NCBI RefSeq assembly: GCF_001644225.1
Contig: NZ_LSTV01000002.1
Coordinates: forward strand, 81,547-131,166
Length of the DNA stretch: 49,620 nt
Origin: Microbacterium oleivorans
GTDB taxonomy: Bacteria > Actinomycetota > Actinomycetes > Actinomycetales > Microbacteriaceae
Direction of reading: 5' to 3'
Shown: positions 40,184 through 48,830 of the stretch, piece after piece
Numbering within the stretch: the first letter of the stretch is position 1
Layout: each line of letters begins with the position of its first letter
Translations under genes and position numbers: made by a program
Notes under the pieces: generated by a model
Told to the model about the DNA's origin: nothing
Database searches by the model: none
The model's input: only the letters and a program-made list of their open reading frames with translations

Positions 40184-41983
40184 CTACGTCCGGTGCGCCG
40201 CGCGGCCGACGTGGCCGGCGAGCGCGTCGGCCGCGCCGACGAGGGCGAGATGCGAGAGCGCCTGCGGGGTGTTGCCGATGTGGTGTCCGGTGGCGGGGTC
40301 GTACTCCTCCGAGAGCAGCCCCACGTCGTTGGCGACGGCGCAGAGGCGGTCCATGAGGCGCGTCGCGTCGTCGATGCGGCCGGTCGCCGCGTACTGCTCG
40401 ACGAGCCAGAACGAGCAGGCGAGGAAGGGATGCTCGTCGCCGGGCAGTCCGTCGGTGCCGGCGGCGGTCCGGTACCGCATCACGAAGCCGTCCCGCAGGA
40501 GGTCGCGCTCGATGCGGGCGACGGTGGCGAGCATCCGCGGGTCGTCGGCCGCGCAGAACCCGACGAGCGGCAGGAGCAGCAGCGAGGCGTCGACCTCGTC
40601 GGTGGTGTCGTGCTGCGTGAAGTGGCCGCCCGCGGCATCCACTCCGGTCTCATCGATCTCGGCGCGCACGCGGTCCCGCAGTCGCTCCCACAGGTCGGCG
40701 TCGCCGTCGAGTCCTTGCTCGCGCACCGCGCGGACGCCGCGGTCGAGCGCGGCCCACACCATGGCGCGCGAGTGGGTGAAGTGGTGCAGGTCGCCGCGCA
40801 TCTCCCAGATGCCGTGGTCGGGACGGTCGACCCACTCCACGACCTGGGCGAGCAGCGCGCGCTGCAGCGACCAGGACGACGGCGTCTCGGCGACGCCCGC
40901 CAGCCGCGCCGCCTCGAGGGCGACGAGCACCTCGCCGATCACGTCGCCCTGGTACTGGTCGACCGCGCCGTTGCCGATCCGCACCGGCGCCGAGCCCCGG
41001 TACCCCGGCAGGCTCGTCAGCTCGCGCTCGGGCAAGTCGCGCTCACCGCCGAGGCCGTACATGATCTGCACGTCGGCCGGGTCGCCGGCGACCGCCCGCA
41101 GCAACCATCCGCGCCAGCGCTCGGCCGCGCCCGTGTAGCCGTGGGCGAGGTAGGCCTCGAGCGTGAGCGCGGCGTCGCGCAGCCATACGAAGCGGTAGTC
41201 CCAGTTGCGCGACCCGCCCGGGTCCTCGGGGAGGGACGTCGTCGCGGCCGCGACGATCCCGCCGGTGTCGGGATGCGTGAGAGCGCGCAGCACGAGCATC
41301 GAGCGCATCACGTGGTCGGCCCAGCGTCCGTGGCCCTCGATGCGGGACGCCCACTCGGTCCACCACCGGCGGGTCGCGTCGAGCGCGGCGTCGACGTCGC
41401 ACGCGACCGGATGCGGGTGGTACGACCGGTCCCACGCGAGCACCGAGTCGACCGTCGTCCCCGGCCGGGCCGTGAACGATCCGCGGTGGGTCGTTCCGTC
41501 GGGGCGCAGCCGCGGACCACGGACCACGACGGCGTCGGGCCCCGCGATCGCGAGCAGCACGGCCGCCGCGTCGTCGTCGCCGATCTGCCGCACCCACGGC
41601 AGCGCCCGCGCGTAGTCGAACCGCAGGCGCAACTCGCTCTCGAAGGCGACCGTCCCCTCGACGCCGACCACCCGCCGTACGACGACGTCCTCGTCGATCG
41701 GCAGGAACTCGATGACGTCGGCGACGCCGGTGGACGTCGTCCAGCGCGTGACGAGCACGAACGTGTCGCCGTCGTAGCGCCGCGCGGCGGTGGCCTCGGG
41801 ATCGGCGGGCCGCAAGCTCCACCGGCCGTGCTCCTCGTCGCCGAGCAGCGCACCGAAGATCGACGCCGCGTCGTAGCGGGGGAGGCAGAGCCAGTCGATG
41901 CTGCCGGCATCCGACACCAGGGCCGCCGTCCGACAGTTGCTGAGCAGGGTGTAGGACTCGATCGGGGCAGGCATCGTCGCCAT
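40184..41983 (-). CDS. Glycoside hydrolase family 15 (glucoamylase/trehalase-like)
   Basis: 599 residues. N-terminal beta domain (SNCRTAALVSDAGSIDWLCL) then the (alpha/alpha)6 barrel with SRNWDYRFVWLRDAALTL, a GH15 landmark, and GIWEMRG, whose Glu is the likely general acid. It is intracellular (no signal). Actinobacterial GH15 proteins of this length include trehalases and alpha-glucosidases releasing beta-glucose. It is divergent, 79 bases from a G6PDH-like gene, suggesting that released glucose enters oxidative metabolism. ATG 41983 has GAGGG upstream; ATG 41974 is a second candidate. Confidence 0.9.
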   Translation of the reverse strand: MATMPAPIESYTLLSNCRTAALVSDAGSIDWLCLPRYDAASIFGALLGDEEHGRWSLRPADPEATAARRYDGDTFVLVTRWTTSTGVADVIEFLPIDEDVVVRRVVGVEGTVAFESELRLRFDYARALPWVRQIGDDDAAAVLLAIAGPDAVVVRGPRLRPDGTTHRGSFTARPGTTVDSVLAWDRSYHPHPVACDVDAALDATRRWWTEWASRIEGHGRWADHVMRSMLVLRALTHPDTGGIVAAATTSLPEDPGGSRNWDYRFVWLRDAALTLEAYLAHGYTGAAERWRGWLLRAVAGDPADVQIMYGLGGERDLPERELTSLPGYRGSAPVRIGNGAVDQYQGDVIGEVLVALEAARLAGVAETPSSWSLQRALLAQVVEWVDRPDHGIWEMRGDLHHFTHSRAMVWAALDRGVRAVREQGLDGDADLWERLRDRVRAEIDETGVDAAGGHFTQHDTTDEVDASLLLLPLVGFCAADDPRMLATVARIERDLLRDGFVMRYRTAAGTDGLPGDEHPFLACSFWLVEQYAATGRIDDATRLMDRLCAVANDVGLLSEEYDPATGHHIGNTPQALSHLALVGAADALAGHVGRAAHRT

Positions 41984-42049
41984 TGTCGCCCTCGCGCACG
42001 GTCGGGGCAAGAGACGGCCCCCGACTCCGGTTCGCGCGCACCGCGGGGC

Positions 42050-42055
42050 TAGGGT
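42050..42055 (+). promoter_or_regulatory. -10 box TAGGGT, leaderless start at 42063
   Basis: Seven bases before ATG 42063. This spacing favours that ATG over the GTG at 42054, which lies inside the box. Confidence 0.5.
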
Positions 42056-42062
42056 GACGCGC

Positions 42063-43427
42063 ATGACGGCCGACACGACCCTGCTCATCCTCGGCGCCTC
42101 CGGCGACCTCACCTCGCGCCTGCTCCTGCCCGCGCTCGGGCAGCTGCTCGCGCGCGAGCCCGACCGCAGCGTGCGCCTCGCGGGGGCCGGCGTCGACGAG
42201 TGGACCGACGACGCCTGGCGCGACACGGTCCGGAAGGCGTTCGCGACGACCGATGCGGAGTCGGCCTTCGACCGGCTCTCGGACACGACCTACACGCAGG
42301 CCGACATCACCGACCCGGGTCAGCTGCAGAAGCTGCTGGATGCCGCCGAGGGTCGCCCCGCGCTCTACTTCGCCGTACCGCCCGCCGTCGCCGCGAAGGC
42401 GGGCGAGGCGCTGCGGTCGGTCACGATCCCCGACGGCACGATCCTCGCGCTCGAGAAGCCCTTCGGATCGGATGCCGCCAGCGCCGAACGCCTCAACGCG
42501 ACCCTCGCCGATCTCGTCCCCGAGAGCCAGGTCTTCCGCGTCGACCACTTCCTCGGCCGCTCGACGGTCCTCAACCTGCTCGGGGTGCGCTTCGCGAACC
42601 GGCTCATCGAACCGGCGTGGTCGGCCGACCACATCGCGTCTATCCTCGTGCAGTTCGACGAGCCGCTGGGCCTCGAAGGCCGTGCGGGCTACTACGACAA
42701 GGCCGGCGCGCTGACCGACATGATCCAGAGCCACCTGCTGCAGGTGATGGCGTTCGTGACGATGGAGCCCCCGGCATCCCTCGACGAGCGCGACCTCCGC
42801 GACGCGACGGGCGCGGCACTCCGCGCGACGGCCGTCTGGGGCGACGACCCCGTCGCCTCGTCGCGACGGGCGCGGTACACGGCGGGCACCGTGGACGGGC
42901 GCGAGTTCCCGTCGTACGTCGACGAGCCGGGCGTCGACCCGGCGCGCGGCACCGAGACCCTCGCCGAGATGACCGTCGAGGTGCGCAACGCCCGCTGGCA
43001 GGGCGTGCCGATCACGCTGCGCTCGGGCAAGGGCCTGGGGCACGCCGAGGCGAAGGTCGAGGTGCGCTTCCACCCGGTGCGGCACCTGCCGCGCGGCTTC
43101 ACGGGCGACCCCGGCCCCACCGTCCTCAGCTTCTCGCTGGGGCCCGACTCGATCTCGCTCGGACTGAACGTCAACGGCGAGGCCGACCCGCTCGAGCTCG
43201 AGCGCGCGACCCTCGAGGCCCACCTGGGCGAGGGGTCGCTGAAGGCGTACGCCGAGGTCCTCTCGGGCATCCTCGACGGCGACGCCATGCTCTCGGTGCG
43301 CGGGGACGCCGCCGTCGACTGCTGGCACATCGTGCAGCCGGTCATCGACGCGTGGCGGGACGGCCGCGTGCCGATGGACGAATACGCCGCAGGCACGGCG
43401 GGCCCGGCCGACTGGCCGACGTCCTGA
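42063..43427 (+). CDS. Glucose-6-phosphate dehydrogenase family protein (divergent Zwf paralogue)
   Basis: 454 residues. Zwf features: GASGDLTSRLLLPAL at the start, LEKPFGSD, the substrate loop RVDHFLGR (consensus RIDHYLGK), and ALTDMIQSHLLQ with the catalytic His. The lysine usual after DHYLG is replaced by Arg-Ser, and the protein is shorter than the about 500-residue main Zwf. It is probably an NAD(P)-linked sugar or sugar-phosphate dehydrogenase of the same family rather than the pentose-pathway enzyme, which normally sits with opcA, pgl and transaldolase. Divergent from GH15. Confidence 0.82.
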   Translation: MTADTTLLILGASGDLTSRLLLPALGQLLAREPDRSVRLAGAGVDEWTDDAWRDTVRKAFATTDAESAFDRLSDTTYTQADITDPGQLQKLLDAAEGRPALYFAVPPAVAAKAGEALRSVTIPDGTILALEKPFGSDAASAERLNATLADLVPESQVFRVDHFLGRSTVLNLLGVRFANRLIEPAWSADHIASILVQFDEPLGLEGRAGYYDKAGALTDMIQSHLLQVMAFVTMEPPASLDERDLRDATGAALRATAVWGDDPVASSRRARYTAGTVDGREFPSYVDEPGVDPARGTETLAEMTVEVRNARWQGVPITLRSGKGLGHAEAKVEVRFHPVRHLPRGFTGDPGPTVLSFSLGPDSISLGLNVNGEADPLELERATLEAHLGEGSLKAYAEVLSGILDGDAMLSVRGDAAVDCWHIVQPVIDAWRDGRVPMDEYAAGTAGPADWPTS

Positions 43428-43470
43428 CGCATCGACCCCGCACCCAGGGAGGCGGTGATGGAATGGACGG

Positions 43471-44043
43471 ATGCCGAACCGCACCGCCACGACCGACGCC
43501 CCCCTCCTCGACGTGCTCAGCGAGCGCTGGAGCACCCGCATCTTCGATGCGTCCGCCCCGATCGACGAGCAGGCCCTGCGGTCCGCCCTCGAGGCGGCGC
43601 GCTGGTCGCCGTCGGCGTCGAACACGCAGCCGTGGCGGTTCATCGTCGCGCGGCGGGGGTCGGCATCCCACACCGCCGTCGTCGACAGCCTGATGGGCTT
43701 CAACCGCTCGTGGGCGGCCGACGCGGCCGCGCTCGTCGTGTTCGTCGCGACGACCGAGCAGGACGGCAAGGCGCTGCGCTGGGCCACGTACGACGTCGGG
43801 CAGGCCGCGGCGCACTTCACCGTGCAGGCGCACGCGAACGACCTCGGGACGCACCAGATGGGCGGCTTCCACGCCGACCGGATCGCCGAATCGTTCGGCC
43901 TCACCGACACGCAGCGTGCCCTGACCGTCATGGCCGTCGGACCGGTGGGCGACCTCGACGCGGCATCCGAGGAACTGCAGGCGCGCGAGAACGCCCCGCG
44001 GGAGCGGCGTCCGGTCGCCGACTCGCTGCTCGTCGACGACTGA
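43471..44043 (+). CDS. Nitroreductase-family flavoprotein
   Basis: 190 residues. The FMN-binding N-terminus has the RWSTRIFD and ARWSPSASNTQPWRFIV signatures of the family; the later GGFHADRI and AVGPVGD fit the C-terminal half. It likely reduces nitro compounds, quinones or enones with NAD(P)H. ATG 43471 is the only in-frame start nearby because a TGA lies just upstream. The best ribosome-like sequence (AGGGAGG) precedes a different-frame ATG at 43458, so translation may be weak. Confidence 0.87.
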   Translation: MPNRTATTDAPLLDVLSERWSTRIFDASAPIDEQALRSALEAARWSPSASNTQPWRFIVARRGSASHTAVVDSLMGFNRSWAADAAALVVFVATTEQDGKALRWATYDVGQAAAHFTVQAHANDLGTHQMGGFHADRIAESFGLTDTQRALTVMAVGPVGDLDAASEELQARENAPRERRPVADSLLVDD

Positions 44044-44095
44044 TCCGGCGCGGCGAATGCCGATTCGGCCCGCATCCCGTCGATTAGTTGGTTGA

Positions 44096-44788
44096 GTGAT
44101 CCCGATGGACGACGACGAGGCCGCCGAGCTCGCCCGACTGCGCGAGCGCGCCTACGGGCGCACCCCCGACATCGCAGGGGATGCCGCCGCCCTGGCGCGC
44201 CTGCGGGAGCTCGAGGCCCGCGCCGCGCGGCGGGATGTGCCCGCGGGCGATGACGCCGCGGCTCCGGAAGAGGTCGCGCCCGTCGCGCCCGCCGAGCCCG
44301 CCGCGGAGGCGCCGCCGCGGGAGCGACCCCGCCGGCGTGCGCCGCGCTGGCTCGTCGCGGCCGGCGCCGTCGTCGCCGCGGCCGTGCTCGTGACGGCGAC
44401 GGTCGCGATCACACGGGCGGTCCCCGAAGACACACCGCGCTACCCCGGCGCGGAACGCGTCGCGACCCTCGCCGTCATCGACGGCGGCAGCGCGCCCGAG
44501 GACTCGTCGGCCGGGCGGCGGTACAGCGACTTCCGCGGCTACTCGGTGTTCGCGTTCACGGCCAGCAACGTCGACCGTCCCGACGTCGAGTGCCTCAGTG
44601 TCGTGAGCCCCGCCGAGGCCGCCGACGACAGCCTGTCGGTGTGCGGCTCGGCGCCGTTCCCGGTCGCGGTGACGGCGGTCGTCAGCGAGCAGAGTCCCGA
44701 CGCGGCCCGCGCCGCGTACCCGCTCGGCACCGCCCTCAACTTCACCCTCACGGGGGCGGGCGTGGAGGTGTGGGTCGGCAGCAGGTGA
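44096..44788 (+). CDS. Single-pass membrane protein with acidic N-terminus, unknown function
   Basis: 230 residues from GTG 44096 (ATG 44105 is an alternative). An acidic, alanine-rich cytoplasmic region of about 80 residues (DEAAELARLRERAYG, AALARLRELEARAARR) leads to a proline/arginine stop, one helix (WLVAAGAVVAAAVLVTATVAI) and an extracellular domain with two cysteines (VECLSV, SVCGSA) likely in a disulphide. No family recognised. The repeated LARLRE segment resembles a short SHOCT-like helix, a weak hint only. TTAGTT 6 bases before the GTG may be its -10 box. Confidence 0.65.
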   Translation: MIPMDDDEAAELARLRERAYGRTPDIAGDAAALARLRELEARAARRDVPAGDDAAAPEEVAPVAPAEPAAEAPPRERPRRRAPRWLVAAGAVVAAAVLVTATVAITRAVPEDTPRYPGAERVATLAVIDGGSAPEDSSAGRRYSDFRGYSVFAFTASNVDRPDVECLSVVSPAEAADDSLSVCGSAPFPVAVTAVVSEQSPDAARAAYPLGTALNFTLTGAGVEVWVGSR

Positions 44789-44854
44789 GCCTTCGCCGGT
44801 TCACACACGACCGGGTCATGGTCAACCCGCAGCCTCGACCGATCGCGCGCCGGT

Positions 44855-44860
44855 TACGGT
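44855..44860 (+). promoter_or_regulatory. -10 box TACGGT, near-leaderless start at 44866
   Basis: Five bases before the ATG of the type III PKS gene. It is the only promoter candidate found for the three-gene PKS operon. Confidence 0.45.
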
Positions 44861-44865
44861 GAGGC

Positions 44866-45984
44866 ATGACCACCCGCATCCTGTCCATCGGCACCGCCGT
44901 GCCCGAGGCCCGTCTCCGACAGGAGCAGGTGCGGGATCTGTTCGCGGGGCAGCCGGGTGCCGACCGGCTCACGCGGCGGCTCATCGGCGCCGCGTTCGAC
45001 GCCTCGGCGATCGAGACCCGGCACACCGTGCTCGACGACCTGGCCGCCGCGGCCGCGGCCTCCGCACCCGCCGGTGACGAGCGGATGCCGACGGTCACCG
45101 ACACCGGTTCGTTGCTCGCCCCCTCCACCGGCGCCCGCAACGACGCCTACATCCGGCTCGCTCCCCCGCTGTTCGCCGAGGCGGCGCGGAAGGCTCTCGC
45201 CGCGGCATCCGTCACAGCGTCCGAGGTCACCCACGTCGTCACGGTCTCGTGCACGGGCATGTTCGCGCCCGGTCCCGACTACCGCCTCGTGCGCGACCTC
45301 GAGCTGCCGACCACGGTCGCCCGCGCGCACCTCGGGTTCATGGGATGCGCGGCGGCGGTGCCGGCGCTGCGAACGGCGGCGCAGACGTGCACGGCCGACC
45401 CCGACGCCGTCGTCCTCGTCGTCTGCGCCGAACTGTGCTCGTTGCACGTGCGGACGCCGGCCGACCACGACGAGATCGTCGCGGCGTCCGTGTTCGCCGA
45501 CGGGGCGGCCGCGGCCGTCGTGAGCGCCGACCCGTCGCGCGCGACCGGGGCGTCGTTCGAGCTCGACCGCTTCGCGACGGTGCTCACCGACGAGGGCGAG
45601 AAGGACATGGCCTGGACGATCGGCGACACCGGCTTCGAGATGGTGCTGTCGGCCGAGGTGCCGCGCATCATCGGGCGCGAGATCCGCGGCGCGGTCGAGA
45701 CGTTCCTCGGCGACGACGGCGTCGACACGTGGGCGGTGCATCCCGGCGGGCGCAGCGTGCTCGACCGGGTCGAAGCGGGGCTCGAGCTGCCCGCCGACGC
45801 CCTGGCCGTGTCGCGCGACGTGCTGCGCGACTACGGCAACATGTCGAGCGCGACGATCCTCTTCATCCTCGGCGCGCTCCTGGCCTCGGGGCTCGCCGAC
45901 GGCGAGCGCGTGGCGACGCTCGCCTTCGGGCCCGGGCTCACCCTCGAGGCCGCGCGGCTGACGTTCCGGACGGGGGCCGCGTGA
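44866..45984 (+). CDS. Type III polyketide synthase (chalcone-synthase-like)
   Basis: 372 residues. The thiolase-fold catalytic triad is complete: Cys in LGFMGCAAAVPAL, His in WAVHPGGRSVLD and Asn in GNMSSATILF. The length fits bacterial type III PKS proteins (alkylresorcinol, alkylpyrone or tetrahydroxynaphthalene synthases). It condenses an acyl-CoA with malonyl-CoA to give an aromatic or pyrone. First gene of a PKS-methyltransferase-monooxygenase operon with GTGA overlap to the next gene. Starter unit not predictable by eye. Confidence 0.92.
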   Translation: MTTRILSIGTAVPEARLRQEQVRDLFAGQPGADRLTRRLIGAAFDASAIETRHTVLDDLAAAAAASAPAGDERMPTVTDTGSLLAPSTGARNDAYIRLAPPLFAEAARKALAAASVTASEVTHVVTVSCTGMFAPGPDYRLVRDLELPTTVARAHLGFMGCAAAVPALRTAAQTCTADPDAVVLVVCAELCSLHVRTPADHDEIVAASVFADGAAAAVVSADPSRATGASFELDRFATVLTDEGEKDMAWTIGDTGFEMVLSAEVPRIIGREIRGAVETFLGDDGVDTWAVHPGGRSVLDRVEAGLELPADALAVSRDVLRDYGNMSSATILFILGALLASGLADGERVATLAFGPGLTLEAARLTFRTGAA

Positions 45985-46673
45985 ACCTCGCCGTGCGGGA
46001 CACCGCCCTTCGCGAGCTGATGGACGATCCGGACTGCGATCCGGTGATGCTGGCCGAGACGCTGCGGCGGTTCGACCTCGTGAATCGCGCGATCGGCGGG
46101 TGGGGCCGGGTCTGGCGGCGCGGCATCCGTCCCCGGCTGCTGCGGCTGGGTCGTCCGGCGCGGGTGCTCGACGTGGGCAGCGGCGGCGGCGACGTGCTCG
46201 CGCGCCTCGCGGCCTGGGCCGAGCGCGACGGGCTCGACGTGCAGTGGCTCGGGATCGACCCCGACCCGCGGGCCCTCGAGGTGGCGCGGCAGCGCGGGAG
46301 CGCGCGGGTGTCGTTCGCCGCGACGGATGCCGCGGGTCTCCGCGCGAGCGGAGAGCGGTTCGACCTGGTGCTGTCGAACCACGTGCTGCACCATCTGAGC
46401 GAGGCGGAGCTCGCCGGCTTCGCCGCCGACACGCGCGCGCTCGCGACGGGGACGGTGCTGCACGCCGACATCGAGCGCGGCGCACTGGCGTATGCGCTTT
46501 ACGGCATAGGCATCACGGCGCTGGAGCGGGGGACGTTCCTGCGGACCGACGGACTGCGCTCGATCCGGCGGAGCTATCGCGCGGACGAGCTCGCCGCGGC
46601 GCTCGGGGCGCCGTGGCGCGTCGCGTCGCCGGCGCCGTTCCGGCTGCTCGCGGTGGCGGACGGCGATGGCTGA
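45981..46673 (+). CDS. Class I SAM-dependent methyltransferase of the PKS operon
   Basis: 230 residues, GTG start overlapping the PKS stop. An N-terminal helical cap (LAETLRRFDLVNRAIGGWG) precedes motif I VLDVGSGGGDVLARL, acidic post-motif LGIDPDPRALE and motif IV FDLVLSNHVLHHL. It likely methylates an oxygen or carbon of the polyketide phenol or quinone. It overlaps the monooxygenase gene by 8 bases. Confidence 0.88.
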   Translation: MNLAVRDTALRELMDDPDCDPVMLAETLRRFDLVNRAIGGWGRVWRRGIRPRLLRLGRPARVLDVGSGGGDVLARLAAWAERDGLDVQWLGIDPDPRALEVARQRGSARVSFAATDAAGLRASGERFDLVLSNHVLHHLSEAELAGFAADTRALATGTVLHADIERGALAYALYGIGITALERGTFLRTDGLRSIRRSYRADELAAALGAPWRVASPAPFRLLAVADGDG

Positions 46674-47787
46674 GGTCCTCGTCGTCGGGGCGGGTCCCGT
46701 CGGCACGCTGCTGGCGGCCGAGCTGACGCGGTTCGGCGTCGAGGTCGCGATCGTCGAGCGGCGCGAGGCGGCGGGCGGCGGTTCGCGCGCCATCGGGGTG
46801 CACGCTCCTGTCCTCGCGGCGCTGGAGGCCGGCGGGGCGACCGAGCGCCTGTTGAGCAGCGCCGTGCGGGTGCGCCGAGGCGAGGCGCGCAGCGACGGAC
46901 GCGCGATCGGGGTGGTCGACTTCGGGAGCCTGGATGTGCGGCATCCGTACGTCGCGACCCTGCCCCAGGCCGAGACCGAACGCGCGCTGCGGGGCGACGG
47001 ACCCGAGCCGGAGCGGGGCGCGACGGTGATGCGAGTCGTGCCCGACGGCGCGCGGGTGCGGGTCGAGACCGACCGCGGAGACCGGGCCGAGCCGATCGTG
47101 GTGATCGCGGGCGGGGTCGGTTCGCGCGACCTCGTCTACCGTCCAGGAGCGCTGCGGCGGACTGCATACGCCGATCGGTATCTGATGACGGATGCCGCCG
47201 TGCCGCCCCGCGCCGACGCCGAGACCGCCGTGGTGCATCTGGCGCCTGGCGGCGTGCTCGAGTCGTTCCCGCTGCCCGGCGGGCGGCGTCGCTTCGTCGC
47301 GTGGGACGCCGGCGGGAGCGCCGCGTCGCGGGCGGACCGGCTGCGCCGGGCGATGCGCGAGCGGGGCGAGGCGGAGGCTGCCGAGGCGGTGGCCGAGGCG
47401 ACGGAGTTCGGCGTGCGGCGGGTGCTCGCGCCCGCGATGCGTCGCGACCGCGTGTTCGTGATCGGCGACGCGGCGCACGAGGTCAGTCCGATCGGCGGCC
47501 AGGGTATGAACCTGGGACTGCTGGATGCCGCGACCCTCGCTCCCGTGCTCGCGGCGTGGATCCGGTCGGGGGCAGCCCCCGAGGCCGACCTCGCGGAGTG
47601 GGAGCGTGACCGCGTGCGCTCCGCGCGGGTCGCCGGCCGCCTCGCCGCGGTCAACATGGCGCTCGGCCGACCCGTCTCGGGCGCGGTGCACGCGCTGCGC
47701 TCGCGGGTGCTGGGTTCGGTGCTCGCCGCGACCGGCGCGCTCGTCCCGCACGCCTACGCGATGGGCCTCGACCGCGCGAGCCGCTGA
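46666..47787 (+). CDS. FAD-dependent monooxygenase (PHBH/UbiH type) of the PKS operon
   Basis: 373 residues. FAD dinucleotide motif VLVVGAGPVGTLLAAEL at 4-20, GSRAIGVHAP (the arginine of the RxxAxxxxP loop) and the second FAD motif VFVIGDAAHEVSPIGGQGMN with NLGLLDA. It hydroxylates aromatic rings using NAD(P)H and O2, so it would convert the PKS phenol to a catechol or quinol. The DG motif region is degenerate (IVVIAGGVGSRD). ATG 46666 lies 8 bases inside the methyltransferase gene. Confidence 0.88.
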   Translation: MAEVLVVGAGPVGTLLAAELTRFGVEVAIVERREAAGGGSRAIGVHAPVLAALEAGGATERLLSSAVRVRRGEARSDGRAIGVVDFGSLDVRHPYVATLPQAETERALRGDGPEPERGATVMRVVPDGARVRVETDRGDRAEPIVVIAGGVGSRDLVYRPGALRRTAYADRYLMTDAAVPPRADAETAVVHLAPGGVLESFPLPGGRRRFVAWDAGGSAASRADRLRRAMRERGEAEAAEAVAEATEFGVRRVLAPAMRRDRVFVIGDAAHEVSPIGGQGMNLGLLDAATLAPVLAAWIRSGAAPEADLAEWERDRVRSARVAGRLAAVNMALGRPVSGAVHALRSRVLGSVLAATGALVPHAYAMGLDRASR

Positions 47788-47823
47788 GGCGCCGGGCCGC
47801 AGCGCGGTTCCGGGGACGCGGGG

Positions 47824-48654
47824 TCAGGACAGGCTCGAGCCCACCACGAGTTGCACGGCGAGGACCAGCGCGGCGGCCATCACGAGCCGGAATCCTGTGC
47901 GGTCCGGGCCGCGGCGCCGCATCCGGAGCAGCACCGCACCCGCGATGATCGCGACGACGACGGCGAACGGGAGCATCGCGGCCGCCGGTGCGCCCTCGGC
48001 GAGGCTGCCCACGAGCACCGCGGCCGCGGCGAGGACGATGCCGGCGACGGCGAGGACGACGGATGCCGCGGCTCCGAGCCGATGCGGCAGTCCGCGCACC
48101 CCGGTGCGGCGGTCGTCGTCCAGGTCGGGGAGGACGTTCGTCAGATGCACGGCGGCCCCGAGTACCGCTCCCGCGAAGGTCGCCCAGAGCGCGGCGGGCT
48201 GCGGCTCGGGTGCCGAGAGGGTGGCGAGCGACGGGAAGAGGCCGAAGCTCACGAGGAACGGCGCGAGCGACGCAGGTGTCGCCTTGAGCCCGGCGTTGTA
48301 GCTCCACGCCGAGACGAGCGCGACGACGTGGGCGAGCAGCATCCCCCAGCCGAGGACGGCGGAGAGCACGATCGCGACACCCAGCGAGGCGAACGCCGCG
48401 ATCCACGCGGTGCGCACGCGGGTGTCGCCGCGGACGAGCGGCTTGTCGGAGCGGCCAACTGTGGCGTCGCGGAACAGGTCGATCGCGTCGTTCGACAGGC
48501 CGACCGACACCTGTCCCGCGAACACCGCGACGACGAGGATGACGAGGCGCCACGGCTCGAGCCCGGCGGCCAGGCCGAGGGCCAGCGAGAGCGCGGTCAC
48601 CACGAGCGACGGCCCGGGGTGGGTGGCGCCCCACAGGGCCCGCGCGGTTCGCAT
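47824..48654 (-). CDS. UbiA-family aromatic prenyltransferase
   Basis: 276 residues with about eight transmembrane helices. Both Asp-rich metal/diphosphate motifs are visible: LSNDAIDLFRDA (NDxxDxxxD) and NVLPDLDDDRRTG. It transfers a prenyl chain to an aromatic acceptor in the membrane. Convergent with the PKS operon after 36 bases, so probably its partner in making a prenylated quinone or resorcinol-type lipid, although UbiA proteins also act in menaquinone or haem routes. ATG 48654 is preceded by GAAAGGA; earlier in-frame starts are less likely. Confidence 0.88.
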   Translation of the reverse strand: MRTARALWGATHPGPSLVVTALSLALGLAAGLEPWRLVILVVAVFAGQVSVGLSNDAIDLFRDATVGRSDKPLVRGDTRVRTAWIAAFASLGVAIVLSAVLGWGMLLAHVVALVSAWSYNAGLKATPASLAPFLVSFGLFPSLATLSAPEPQPAALWATFAGAVLGAAVHLTNVLPDLDDDRRTGVRGLPHRLGAAASVVLAVAGIVLAAAAVLVGSLAEGAPAAAMLPFAVVVAIIAGAVLLRMRRRGPDRTGFRLVMAAALVLAVQLVVGSSLS

Positions 48655-48737
48655 GCTCGATCCTTTCACGCCGGGTCTGTGCGGCGGACCTCCGGCAGTG
48701 GAGCGCGATTCCCCGTGCCTTGGAGATCGCGTCGGGA

Positions 48738-48753
48738 ATGAGAGAACTCTCAT
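48738..48753. promoter_or_regulatory. Inverted repeat ATGAGAG-AA-CTCTCAT upstream of right DUF222 gene
   Basis: Same palindrome and same distance (77 bases to the ATG) as at 862-877. The flanking TGTGCAC/CGTGTGTTCTGGGCC is also shared between copies, while sequence further upstream is not, so the palindrome marks the outer limit of the conserved unit. Confidence 0.55.
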
Positions 48754-48830
48754 CCCCGGGGTGTGCACAACGTGTGTTCTGGGCCGATTTCACCGGGGTG
48801 GATGTCGGTGGTCAGTGGCAGAGTGCAGGT

